In this document: positions 16,150 to 22,764 of the stretch, one piece after another | Layout: the number at the start of each line of letters is the position of its first letter | How positions within the stretch are numbered: the stretch's first letter is position 1 | Source of the DNA: an uncultured Bacilli bacterium | Lineage (GTDB): Bacteria > Bacillota_I > Bacilli_A > RF39 > UBA660 | DNA length: 38,034 nt | Direction: 5' to 3' | Assembly (NCBI GenBank): GCA_947589435.1 | Contig: CANQBI010000016.1 | Location: forward strand, 1 to 38,034 | The notes under the pieces: model-generated | What the model saw: the letters and a program-made list of their open reading frames with translations, nothing else | What the model was told of the DNA's origin: nothing | Databases searched by the model: none | Translations under genes and position numbers: made by a program

Positions 16150-17628
16150 TTAAGCCTCTAAAATTATAAATGGATTATCTTCTGTTCCTTCACCACTCAA
16201 TAATATATTAGGGGTTAGATAGAAGACTGGGCGAACCGCACGCGTATAGTCCACACGATTGTAGTACAAGGTGCCATCTGTATGCACATCCCACGCATGG
16301 TAAGCACTACTGTAGAGGCCATACCTAGTCATGGTCCATTCGTATAGACTATTATATGTTGAACTACTACTTGTCCCATGAGTAATATGTAACCAACTAT
16401 CTGTATTTGGATTGCTAATTGATGGATTAGCTTTAGCATAGTCCCATGAATTATAATAATCACTTGCATACATTAATCCTATTTGATAATTTTTTGATTT
16501 TTTTGATGTTGCTTCTGTTCCTCCACTACTTGTATTATCTCCTATCCACCAGTATGGATTATCTATTAATTTCTTCCATGTTTCATCTATTGTATTTAAG
16601 AATGTTACATTTAAGTATGTCTTTTGAATAATTGCATTATCCCATGTTGAACTATCAAGATTTCCACTTCCCCACTGTACTACTTTTATACCATCATCTT
16701 CTTTTAATGGTGTTGCTCTTATTATCTTTAATTGTCCCGCTTCTAATTCTAAACTTGCATTTACATTACTATCTGTTATCCCAATTATTCTATACATATA
16801 TGTATCTGGTGTTTCTAGACATTCATCTGTATCATCTGTTCCAAAACATATATAATTATTTGTTACTTGATCATAAGTTCCTACGTATCTATACATTCCA
16901 TCTACTGCTGTGGTATGTTCTCCTCCTCCGGCAAATACTTCGCCTCCTGTTTGTTGTAATGCCTCTAATGGTGGTAAACCTTGAAGTTCTTTACATACAA
17001 AACTATCAACACTTACCTTTACTTTCATTTCTTGATTAGCTAAGTATGATTGGTCTCTATCGGCGTTATTTAATTTTAAATAGGCTTTTATATATGTAGG
17101 AGTTTGTGTTTCTCCATCCAATTTAAATTTTATAGTAGTGCCCTCTGTAGATATATTTTTTAAATCTATTTCTTGTTCTTCTTCTCCATATATTAGTCCT
17201 AAGGTAAAATCTCCTTTTTGAATATCTTCTAATATATCAGTTGTAAACTCTAATTTAATTGTGGCACTACAAGTTTGAGTTTCGGATAATATTCCATTTA
17301 TATCTATTCTTCCTAAATCTTTTATTCCTTCTTCTTTACTATCTGCATAATTCTTATCTTGATTATCAGTAGCATAATAATCTCCTAAGTTTTTATATGC
17401 CATATCTTTAGCATCTACAGATATATGAAAGTTCTCTACTTTACCTGATAAGGTTATACCTCCTGCTTCACCAGTAGATATTTCTATTTTAGTAGTAGTA
17501 TCTTCTCCATTTACTTGTAATGAAAAGAAAGCATAAGATACTCCAATTACTGCAAGTATTAATGAAAGTACTATTGCCGTAGTGGCTATTATTATATTTC
17601 TTTTATTATTTCTTATATTATCATTCAT
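16150..17628 (-). CDS. Surface protein with variable C-type-lectin-like C-terminus (paralogue 1)
   Basis: 492 residues. A basic N-terminus and one hydrophobic helix ending IGVSYAFFS act as signal or anchor, reminiscent of SipW-dependent signals. A beta-rich ectodomain follows (about 40-230; KIEISTGEAGGITLSG, tandem SATIKLEF). The C-terminal module contains YMYRIIGI, LKIIRATPL, IGLMYASDYYNS and EWTMTRYG, and ends VRPVFYLTPNILLSGEGTEDN. The stretch between RYG and VRPV corresponds to 16225-16326 and is about 52% GC by hand count against under 30% around it. It differs heavily from paralogue 2 but is the same length. Its start is three bases after paralogue 2 ends, so the genes are co-transcribed. 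Confidence 0.7.
   Translation of the reverse strand: MNDNIRNNKRNIIIATTAIVLSLILAVIGVSYAFFSLQVNGEDTTTKIEISTGEAGGITLSGKVENFHISVDAKDMAYKNLGDYYATDNQDKNYADSKEEGIKDLGRIDINGILSETQTCSATIKLEFTTDILEDIQKGDFTLGLIYGEEEQEIDLKNISTEGTTIKFKLDGETQTPTYIKAYLKLNNADRDQSYLANQEMKVKVSVDSFVCKELQGLPPLEALQQTGGEVFAGGGEHTTAVDGMYRYVGTYDQVTNNYICFGTDDTDECLETPDTYMYRIIGITDSNVNASLELEAGQLKIIRATPLKEDDGIKVVQWGSGNLDSSTWDNAIIQKTYLNVTFLNTIDETWKKLIDNPYWWIGDNTSSGGTEATSKKSKNYQIGLMYASDYYNSWDYAKANPSISNPNTDSWLHITHGTSSSSTYNSLYEWTMTRYGLYSSAYHAWDVHTDGTLYYNRVDYTRAVRPVFYLTPNILLSGEGTEDNPFIILEA
16225..16326 (-). other. Candidate variable region (VR) of surface paralogue 1
   Basis: 102 bp bounded by GCCATACCT and GACTGGGCGAAC (plus strand), both shared exactly with the second copy at 17707-17808. 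It is GC-rich, indel-free relative to that copy, and encodes the lectin-like tip of the protein. The comparison with copy 2 is described in the findings. Confidence 0.5.
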
Positions 17629-17631
17629 ATA

Positions 17632-19092
17632 CTATTCCTCACTTATTAAAAATGGATTAGATTCAGTTCCTTCTCCAGAAAGTCTTATATCTGGTGTTAA
17701 ATACAAGACTGGGCGAACTGAAAACTGGTCATTCACCCAACCAACGTTCAAATGTCCACCTGAATACACAGACCACACTTCGTAATGGTTGTTGCTGGAG
17801 CCATACCTAGACATTGTCCATTCATATGTATTACCACATGATATGTTTGTTTCGGTTCTTCCATGACATATATTTAACCAACTGCTTGTATTAGAACCAT
17901 ATATATATGAATTGTAATAATCACTTGCATACATTAGTCCTATTTTATTTTCGTTTGATATTAAATTTGCCGACTCTTTTTTTGGCGGATTCGCACTATT
18001 TCCAGTTATATCTCCTATGTACCATTTTGGATTACTTATTAAATCACTCCATTGGTGTGTTCCTAATGTTCCTGTGATTGTTTCTAAGAATGTGTCATTT
18101 AAATAAATTTTTACTTCTACATTTGTATCATTCCAATTATAATTTACATCATAGTCATTATACCAGACTTGATTTGTATTTGATGGGGTAGCTTTGATTA
18201 TCTTTAATTGATCTGGCACTAAACCTAGTTCAGTATTTACATTATCTGATGTTACCCCGATTATTCGATACATGTAGGTATCTGGTTCACTTGTACATGT
18301 ATTTGTATCTGTTGTTCCAAAACATATATAGTTATTCTTTATTTCTTCATATGTTCCTACATATCTTATTAACTCATCATTTTCCACTACTGTTTTCAAA
18401 TGGTCAGAATCTGTTGTTTTTTGTAATGTTGTAAGGACACTCTTTCTTACTTCACATTTAAAATCTTCCACATTAATAGTTACATTTAAGGTTTTACCAG
18501 CTAAACCACTTTGATCTGTATTTTGATTAGTAAATTTAAGATAAGCTTTTATTGGCTCTATTTTACTTAAATTAAATTTAAAACTAGATAATGTCATACT
18601 TTTAGATAAATCATATTCAGTCTCTGTATTTCCTTGGATTATTACAAGTACTAAATCATTTTCGTGAAGTTCACTTTGCATATTACCACTTAAATCTACA
18701 TTAACACTAGCGGTACATACATAATCATCTACTAATTCTCCCTCTAATTCTAAATTACCAATAATTTGAGTACCATCTTCTTTAGTAGTTTCATAATTCT
18801 TACTATCATCAGTTGTTCCATAATAATTATTATTTACTCTATTAAAAGCCATATCAGCAACTTCTAAATGTATTTTATAACTTTCTATACCTCCAGTTAA
18901 TTTAATATTATTAGCTTTACCTGTTTTAATAGTTATTTCGGTATCTTCTGAATTATTTATAGTACCCATTGTAAAATAAGCATAAGTAGTTCCCACTACG
19001 ATAACTACTAATATTAAAACTATTATCATACTTCCTATTAATATTTTCTTTTTATTCTTCTTTTCATTATTTAAAGTATTATCCTCTATCAT
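17632..19092 (-). CDS. Surface protein with variable C-type-lectin-like C-terminus (paralogue 2)
   Basis: 486 residues, same architecture as its downstream neighbour. An N-terminal anchor (IGSMIIVLILVVIVVGTTYA) precedes a beta-rich ectodomain with KITLTGG-like and KAYLKFTN segments. The C-terminal module has YMYRIIGV, LKIIKATPS, IGLMYASDYYNS, EWTMSRYG and VRPVLYLTPDIRLSGEGTE. The segment between RYG and VRPV (17707-17808) is about 47% GC and differs at most residues from paralogue 1. The gene begins 214 bp downstream of a structured small RNA gene. The likely role is adhesion or display on the cell surface; ligands are unknown. Confidence 0.7.
   Translation of the reverse strand: MIEDNTLNNEKKNKKKILIGSMIIVLILVVIVVGTTYAYFTMGTINNSEDTEITIKTGKANNIKLTGGIESYKIHLEVADMAFNRVNNNYYGTTDDSKNYETTKEDGTQIIGNLELEGELVDDYVCTASVNVDLSGNMQSELHENDLVLVIIQGNTETEYDLSKSMTLSSFKFNLSKIEPIKAYLKFTNQNTDQSGLAGKTLNVTINVEDFKCEVRKSVLTTLQKTTDSDHLKTVVENDELIRYVGTYEEIKNNYICFGTTDTNTCTSEPDTYMYRIIGVTSDNVNTELGLVPDQLKIIKATPSNTNQVWYNDYDVNYNWNDTNVEVKIYLNDTFLETITGTLGTHQWSDLISNPKWYIGDITGNSANPPKKESANLISNENKIGLMYASDYYNSYIYGSNTSSWLNICHGRTETNISCGNTYEWTMSRYGSSNNHYEVWSVYSGGHLNVGWVNDQFSVRPVLYLTPDIRLSGEGTESNPFLISEE
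17707..17808 (-). other. Candidate variable region (VR) of surface paralogue 2
   Basis: 102 bp with the same boundary sequences as the copy at 16225-16326. It retains AAC codons (AGC AAC AAC CAT TAC on the coding strand), as expected of a lightly changed copy of an adenine-rich template. Confidence 0.5.
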
Positions 19093-19305
19093 CCTACACT
19101 CCTTATTTGTTATAAATACCGAATATCAATATCATTAATAATATGGCATATAATTTTATTTTATATACCATATTATTAATGTCGCTACTTGGTATGTTAC
19201 AATAAAATAATATCTCAATTAACGACATTAGTCAAGTGCTAGTAGCACTCTTGTTAATTGCTTTTCACATTAAATGTCATTTAATAAAAATATATTAAGT
19301 CAAAA
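19093..19305. other. Structured intergenic region upstream of the surface operon
   Basis: No ORF. There is a 14-bp perfect inverted repeat, CATTAATAATATGG / CCATATTATTAATG (19133-19146 / 19168-19181). Further pairs are TAATGTCG (19177-19184) with CGACATTA (19223-19230), and AATTAAC / GTTAATT enclosing AGTGC / GCACT (about 19218-19258). Promoter and leader of the surface operon must lie here; no clear -35/-10 pair could be chosen. Confidence 0.45.
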
Positions 19306-19326
19306 TAAAAAGTTCCCTAAGGAACT
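19306..19326 (-). terminator. Terminator of small RNA copy 1
   Basis: AGTTCC / GGAACT hairpin with loop TTAG on the minus strand, followed by TTTTTATTTT. Confidence 0.8.
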
Positions 19327-19438
19327 AATTATTTTGTGTTCGGGTTGTAGTCTGATGACAACCGGCACCAGTCACTAGATATTATTGTCCGCAGCACGGA
19401 TTACGCCGAACATCCTAGCGTATGCAACATTACTTGCC
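19306..19438 (-). ncRNA. Structured small RNA, copy 1 (downstream of the PBECR4-like gene)
   Basis: About 133 nt, non-coding, with its own promoter inside the end of the upstream gene and its own terminator. Homologous to copy 2 at 20204-20334 over its whole length. Shared structure (minus strand): stem TGTTCGG/CCGAACA, hairpin TCCG/CGGA, and CTGGTG/CATCAG whose loop GGTTGT can pair with a downstream ACAACC as a pseudoknot. The changes from copy 2 keep these pairs. I do not recognise it as any known RNA family. Confidence 0.7.
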
Positions 19439-19440
19439 AA

Positions 19441-20094
19441 TTACATTGTATCATTTTTAGAAATAGTTGTAAAGGCTTTTTTGCGACTTGGCTCAATTAA
19501 TTTTATACTTTTTATTTTAATAGTATCTAATCCTCCAATTAAGAGTATATCATCTTCCACTATAAAAGTTTCAATTATATAATAATTATTATATAAATTC
19601 TTTATTGAAAGCATAGGATATATAAAATGATTAGTACCATATACTTTTTTATATAAAATATAATTTCCTTTAAGTGATGTGTTTCGCCATGATTTAGTTT
19701 TATCTAATTTCTTTAAATAACTTCTCTTTTCTATTGTATTAATAAACATAACTAAATAGGCTATCCTTTTTTCTAAGTCATCAAAACTTATTTTACGTCC
19801 TTTATTTTGTTTAATTTGTTCTTTCAAAGATTTCCATGTTATTTTACCATCTACAATATTCTTAAATCCTTTATAACCTCTATACTGAATTCGTTGGCTA
19901 TTGCTTTTATATATGTGTTGGAGGCCTAGTAAATGAGGGAGATTACTTTTTAAAATTTTAACTTTCATTATTTTATCTTCAGTTTCAATCTCTAAAGTAC
20001 ACCCATCATATTTTTCAAAATATAAAGCAATATCTTTCAAAGAATAATCTTGGCTATTTATTCTTTGATGAATTTTTTCCAATGGTAATACCAT
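19441..20094 (-). CDS. PBECR4-like putative nuclease/toxin
   Basis: 217 residues, soluble, basic. The segment IMKVKILKSNLPHLLGLQHI resembles the conserved start of PBECR4-type domains (phage-Barnase-EndoU-ColicinE5/D-RelE-like nuclease fold). It is followed by the helical ITWKSLKEQIKQNKG and ISFDDLEKRIAYLVMFINTI, and a beta-rich C-terminus with DDILLIGGLDTIKIKS. Assignment is from memory of the family pattern and is tentative; catalytic residues cannot be named. AAAGGAGG eight bases before ATG 20094 is a strong ribosome site, partly held in a CCTTTC/GAAAGG hairpin. The gene has its own promoter and leader and is flanked on both sides by homologous structured RNA genes in the same orientation. 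Confidence 0.5.
   Translation of the reverse strand: MVLPLEKIHQRINSQDYSLKDIALYFEKYDGCTLEIETEDKIMKVKILKSNLPHLLGLQHIYKSNSQRIQYRGYKGFKNIVDGKITWKSLKEQIKQNKGRKISFDDLEKRIAYLVMFINTIEKRSYLKKLDKTKSWRNTSLKGNYILYKKVYGTNHFIYPMLSIKNLYNNYYIIETFIVEDDILLIGGLDTIKIKSIKLIEPSRKKAFTTISKNDTM
19445..19473 (-). promoter_or_regulatory. Promoter of small RNA copy 1
   Basis: TTTACA (19468-19473), 17 bp, then TGATACAAT containing the -10 TACAAT (19445-19450), minus strand. It lies within the last codons of the PBECR4-like gene. Confidence 0.65.
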
Positions 20095-20167
20095 TGACTC
20101 TTCCTCCTTTCAGAAGAAAGGAAGGAAAATTATTTAAACAGCGTTATCCTAAGGGTTAACAACCCTC
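20095..20167 (-). promoter_or_regulatory. Structured leader of the PBECR4-like gene
   Basis: The 5' UTR of about 73 nt contains a perfect AGGGTT/AACCCT hairpin (loop GTT), and CCTTTC/GAAAGG (loop TTCT) whose 3' arm overlaps the Shine-Dalgarno. Sequestration of the ribosome site is possible. Confidence 0.5.
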
Positions 20168-20173
20168 AACTAA

Positions 20174-20202
20174 ACTATAACGCATAAATAATTAATTGTA
20201 AA
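20174..20202 (-). promoter_or_regulatory. Promoter of the PBECR4-like gene
   Basis: TTTACA (20197-20202) and TATAGT (20174-20179) separated by 17 bases on the minus strand, immediately after the terminator of RNA copy 2. Confidence 0.5.
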
Positions 20203-20203
20203 T

Positions 20204-20224
20204 AAAAAGTTCCCTAAGGAACCA
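20204..20224 (-). terminator. Terminator of small RNA copy 2
   Basis: GTTCC / GGAAC hairpin followed by TTTTTATTT on the minus strand, almost identical to that of copy 1. Confidence 0.8.
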
Positions 20225-20334
20225 ATTATTTTGTGCTCGGGTTAAATTCAGTTGATAACCTGCAACAGTCACTAATATTATTGTCCGTAGCTGCGGAATA
20301 CACCGAGCATCCTAGTGTAGCAGCATTACCTGTC
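20204..20334 (-). ncRNA. Structured small RNA, copy 2 (upstream of the PBECR4-like gene)
   Basis: About 131 nt, homologous to copy 1. Shared blocks include CTAGGATG, CGGACAATAATAT and AGTGACTG, and the terminator is nearly identical. Stem TGCTCGG/CCGAGCA replaces TGTTCGG/CCGAACA of copy 1, and GGTTA/TAACC replaces GGTTGT/ACAACC: both compensatory. It sits between the rpmA terminator and the promoter of the PBECR4-like gene, with its own promoter, so it is an independent gene. Confidence 0.7.
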
Positions 20335-20340
20335 GATTTA

Positions 20341-20369
20341 ATTGTATCACGATTGCTTTTAAAAGTAAA
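20341..20369 (-). promoter_or_regulatory. Promoter of small RNA copy 2
   Basis: TTTACT (20364-20369), 17 bp, then TGATACAAT with -10 TACAAT (20341-20346), minus strand. The -10 block is identical to those of copy 1 and rplU. Confidence 0.65.
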
Positions 20370-20378
20370 TGATAAATT

Positions 20379-20401
20379 AAAAAAAGCATTTACTTATGCT
20401 T
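20379..20401 (-). terminator. Terminator of the rplU-prp-rpmA operon
   Basis: AAGCAT / ATGCTT stem overlapping the rpmA stop codon, followed by seven T on the minus strand. Confidence 0.75.
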
Positions 20402-20678
20402 CGTAAACGCTTACTTTCTTTTTACTTCTACCCATTCTTTCGTATTTTACGATTCCATCAATCTTACTGAATAAAGTATGATCTTTACCCATTCCGACAT
20501 TTTTGCCTGGATAAATTTTCGTTCCTCTTTGACGATAGATAATTGAACCAGCTGTACAACTTTGTCCGTCGGATAATTTGGCTCCTAATCTACGTCCACG
20601 AGAGTCACGACCATTATCAGTTGAAGATTGTCCTTTTTTATGGGCAAATCTTTGAATATCTAGTTTTATAAATAACAT
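20394..20678 (-). CDS. rpmA: 50S ribosomal protein L27
   Basis: 94 residues. The N-terminal extension [16 protein letters not shown] is the Firmicutes type that the protease Prp removes after Phe-Ala, exposing the basic N-terminus that reaches the peptidyl transferase centre. [18 protein letters not shown] and [20 protein letters not shown] are canonical L27. It follows prp by 2 bp in the usual rplU-prp-rpmA order and ends in its own terminator. Confidence 0.95.
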   Translation of the reverse strand: MLFIKLDIQRFAHKKGQSSTDNGRDSRGRRLGAKLSDGQSCTAGSIIYRQRGTKIYPGKNVGMGKDHTLFSKIDGIVKYERMGRSKKKVSVYEA

Positions 20679-20680
20679 AT

Positions 20681-20974
20681 TTACTCTCCTTTACTAATTT
20701 TTAAATTTTTGGGATATTGTCTTTCTAACTCTTTAAGCAAAACAATCATATTTTCAATAAGTTTCGTAGTAATTTCATCGTTACTTAAAATAAATATTTC
20801 TAAAATATCATCATTAATATATTGAATTGCCTTATCATTAATATTAAGTATTCCATTTAATGTAGTAAATACAATACTTGATACACTAGCACAAACAATA
20901 TCTTTACCATAAGATTCAAAATAAGCATGACCACTTATTTCAATTTTTTTGTCCCAACAAACAACCTTTATCAT
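20681..20974 (-). CDS. prp: Ribosomal-processing cysteine protease Prp
   Basis: 97 residues (YsxB family). The catalytic dyad is visible as His in SGHAYF and Cys in [11 protein letters not shown], at the expected spacing. Prp cleaves the N-terminal extension of L27, encoded just downstream with a matching cleavage site. It is 2 bp from rplU and 2 bp from rpmA, so the three are one translational unit. Confidence 0.92.
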   Translation of the reverse strand: MIKVVCWDKKIEISGHAYFESYGKDIVCASVSSIVFTTLNGILNINDKAIQYINDDILEIFILSNDEITTKLIENMIVLLKELERQYPKNLKISKGE

Positions 20975-20976
20975 AA

Positions 20977-21276
20977 TTACTTATTAATTTTCGTAACAAC
21001 AAGTTTTGTATATGGTTGTCTATGACCTTGTTTTTTACGATATTTCTTCTTAGGTCTATATTTGAAAACAATAATCTTTTTATCTTTTCCTTGTTTTTCT
21101 ACTTTACACTCAACTGATGCTCCTTTAACAGTAGGATTTCCGACAACGCCATCAACGAATAATACTTCGTCAAATTTAACAGTAGAGCCTACTTCAGCAT
21201 CAATTTTTTCCACGTAGATAACATCATTTTCAGATACATAGTATTGTTTTCCACCGGTTACAAATACTGCTTTCAT
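20977..21276 (-). CDS. rplU: 50S ribosomal protein L21
   Basis: 99 residues, standard length. Opens [20 protein letters not shown] and contains the L21 C-terminal signature [20 protein letters not shown]. The ribosome site GGAGG lies before the ATG at 21276. First gene of the rplU-prp-rpmA operon, with a promoter inside the 3' end of the M50 peptidase gene and an autoregulatory-type leader. Confidence 0.95.
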   Translation of the reverse strand: MKAVFVTGGKQYYVSENDVIYVEKIDAEVGSTVKFDEVLFVDGVVGNPTVKGASVECKVEKQGKDKKIIVFKYRPKKKYRKKQGHRQPYTKLVVTKINK

Positions 21277-21375
21277 TTCATACCTCCTTAATTATTTTTT
21301 AAGTCGCGCCCTTAAGGTGCTAATTAAATAGACTTTTAACCTTTTTAGTGCGGTTTTTTCCGAAATGACTTAAAC
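21277..21375 (-). promoter_or_regulatory. L21 leader RNA
   Basis: About 99 nt between the rplU promoter and start. TTTAAGTC near its 5' end pairs with GACTTAAA near its 3' end, enclosing further short hairpins such as CTTAAGG. Position and base pairing match the ribosomal protein L21 leader of Firmicutes, thought to give autogenous control. A covariance-model match was not run. Confidence 0.65.
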
Positions 21376-21381
21376 GTGATA

Positions 21382-21410
21382 ATTGTATCAAAAATTACGG
21401 CCTTTGTCAA
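21382..21410 (-). promoter_or_regulatory. rplU promoter
   Basis: TTGACA (21405-21410), 17 bp, TACAAT (21382-21387) with upstream TG, minus strand. It overlaps the end of the M50 gene, allowing ribosomal gene expression independent of the mre/spoIVF genes. Confidence 0.8.
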
Positions 21411-22158
21411 ATAATTCCCGTAATTTTTCTTTCTCACTTATATAGTGATTATTCTTTTTAAAATAATGGTAAGTATTTTTCTTTAAATCTTGAATACTTT
21501 TGGTATGATTATCAATTTTTTGAAATTCTAAATCATAGAGATAACGTTCTAATAAAAATCTTTTATTTAAGTATTTATAGTTTTTTAAGTATTCTCCTAT
21601 TTTATAGATTAAAAAGGTAATAATAAAATAGTTATCTAAATGATAGTAAATATTTAAAAATATAAATATTAAAATAAAAAATAAAGATAAATAAAAGTTT
21701 AAATAATAGGATTTATGATAAGAGAGGAATTTTTCCATAATTAAATGACAAAAATTACTACCATCTAAAGGAATAATGAGTAAGATATTAAAGATAATAA
21801 TGGTATAAGAATAAGTAAGAAATAAATGATAGGTTGTAATATTTAAATAACTTTTAAATAAGTAAAGAATAATTAGTAAAATAAATTGACTAATTATACC
21901 TCCCAAAGATATTAAAATATCTTTATTTATATTACTATTAATTTTATTATTATAGGTTGTAAATCCTCCAAAGGGGAATAATTCGACTTTTAAAATATCA
22001 TAACCAAAAAGTTTAATAAAAAATAAATGTCCTAACTCATGGATAAAACAAATAAACATAATGATAAAGATATTCTTTAAGAGTCCACATAAAAAACATA
22101 ATAAAATAAAGATATAAGTATAGTTATTTATTTTAAACTTCTTTAAGATATTCTTCAT
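21388..22158 (-). CDS. SpoIVFB-like M50 intramembrane metalloprotease
   Basis: 256 residues with about six membrane helices. The zinc motif HELGH sits in helix 2 (CFIHELGHLFFIKLFGYDI), followed by ELFPFGGFTTY. The third ligand region appears as LLIIPLDGSNF, the NPDG-type motif. This is the SpoIVFB subgroup of site-2 proteases, and gene order with the SpoIVFA-like gene upstream and rplU downstream is as in Bacillus. SpoIVFB cleaves pro-sigma-K in sporulators; whether this organism sporulates cannot be seen, so the substrate may differ. Its start overlaps the upstream gene by 26 bp. Confidence 0.75.
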   Translation of the reverse strand: MKNILKKFKINNYTYIFILLCFLCGLLKNIFIIMFICFIHELGHLFFIKLFGYDILKVELFPFGGFTTYNNKINSNINKDILISLGGIISQFILLIILYLFKSYLNITTYHLFLTYSYTIIIFNILLIIPLDGSNFCHLIMEKFLSYHKSYYLNFYLSLFFILIFIFLNIYYHLDNYFIITFLIYKIGEYLKNYKYLNKRFLLERYLYDLEFQKIDNHTKSIQDLKKNTYHYFKKNNHYISEKEKLRELFDKGRNF

Positions 22159-22732
22159 AATCTAAGTAAACACTGTCTTTTTTTAAAGTGAGGATAATAT
22201 AATCTTCCTTTGCTTCTCCGATTAAACTATCTTTTTCTAAATAATCATATAAAGTGATATTTTCATTTTGAATCCCACTGTAAGAATAATCAATACCATC
22301 ATTACCTTGAATAATAATAGTATGCCCTTCATCTTTATCGCCAATAAAGACCACTATTCCCCCATTAATTAAAGAAATGGGGGAACCTTTAGTTACTTTT
22401 ATTTTAACGCCATTATCTATTTTTTCATAAGGGTTATTCTTTAAACTTTCGCCACTTACCATTAAAGAAGTATCCGATGCTTTAGGAATTAAAGAACCAA
22501 ACTTATCTTGATACCATTTATTAATTTGGGTAAATTTTAAATTATCTTCAAAAAGATATTTATTAATATAGACTTCATTTTGACTATCCAGTTTTAAAAA
22601 TATCGAAATACTTATAACTAAGATAATACTTAATAAAACTCGCGTAATTAAACCTTTTAAATATTTAATTTTTTTATTATCGTTGCTACTATAATTATAA
22701 TGTTTTTTATTACTTATTTTATATGGATCCAT
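22133..22732 (-). CDS. SpoIVFA-like membrane protein with M23-type domain
   Basis: 199 residues from the preferred ATG 22732, which has GGGGTGA five bases upstream; the track start GTG 22741 lies within this ribosome site. One membrane helix (about residues 30-50) is followed by an extracytoplasmic LytM/M23-like fold (VTKGSPISLINGGIVVFIGD, HTIIIQGNDGIDYSYSG). The HxxxD and HxH zinc ligands of active M23 peptidases are not evident, so it is probably a regulatory pseudoenzyme like SpoIVFA, which holds and inhibits SpoIVFB. Direct coupling to the M50 gene supports this. Confidence 0.65.
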   Translation of the reverse strand: MDPYKISNKKHYNYSSNDNKKIKYLKGLITRVLLSIILVISISIFLKLDSQNEVYINKYLFEDNLKFTQINKWYQDKFGSLIPKASDTSLMVSGESLKNNPYEKIDNGVKIKVTKGSPISLINGGIVVFIGDKDEGHTIIIQGNDGIDYSYSGIQNENITLYDYLEKDSLIGEAKEDYIILTLKKDSVYLDYEEYLKEV

Positions 22733-22764
22733 ATTATTCACCCCGTAAATTATATGAATAAGTT

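Noticed and set aside
16446-17039. Plus-strand ORFs of 61 and 135 aa opposite the surface protein
   Set aside because: Composition (runs of Leu, Tyr, His) is that of antisense sequence; no ribosome site, and the minus-strand gene is clearly real.
19306-20334. The two structured elements as T-box or riboswitch leaders
   Set aside because: Neither has the GGTGGTACCGCG T-box, and the gene behind each has its own start region well beyond the terminator. Copy 1 is separated from the next gene by more than 200 bp.
19306-20334. The two structured RNAs as signal recognition particle RNA or a classical ToxI array
   Set aside because: The SRP core motif is absent, and there are no tandem 30-40-nt repeats inside either RNA.
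19306-20334. The flanking homologous elements as insertion-sequence ends
   Set aside because: They are direct, 130 nt long, contain promoters and terminators, and the gene between them does not resemble a transposase. No target-site duplication was found.
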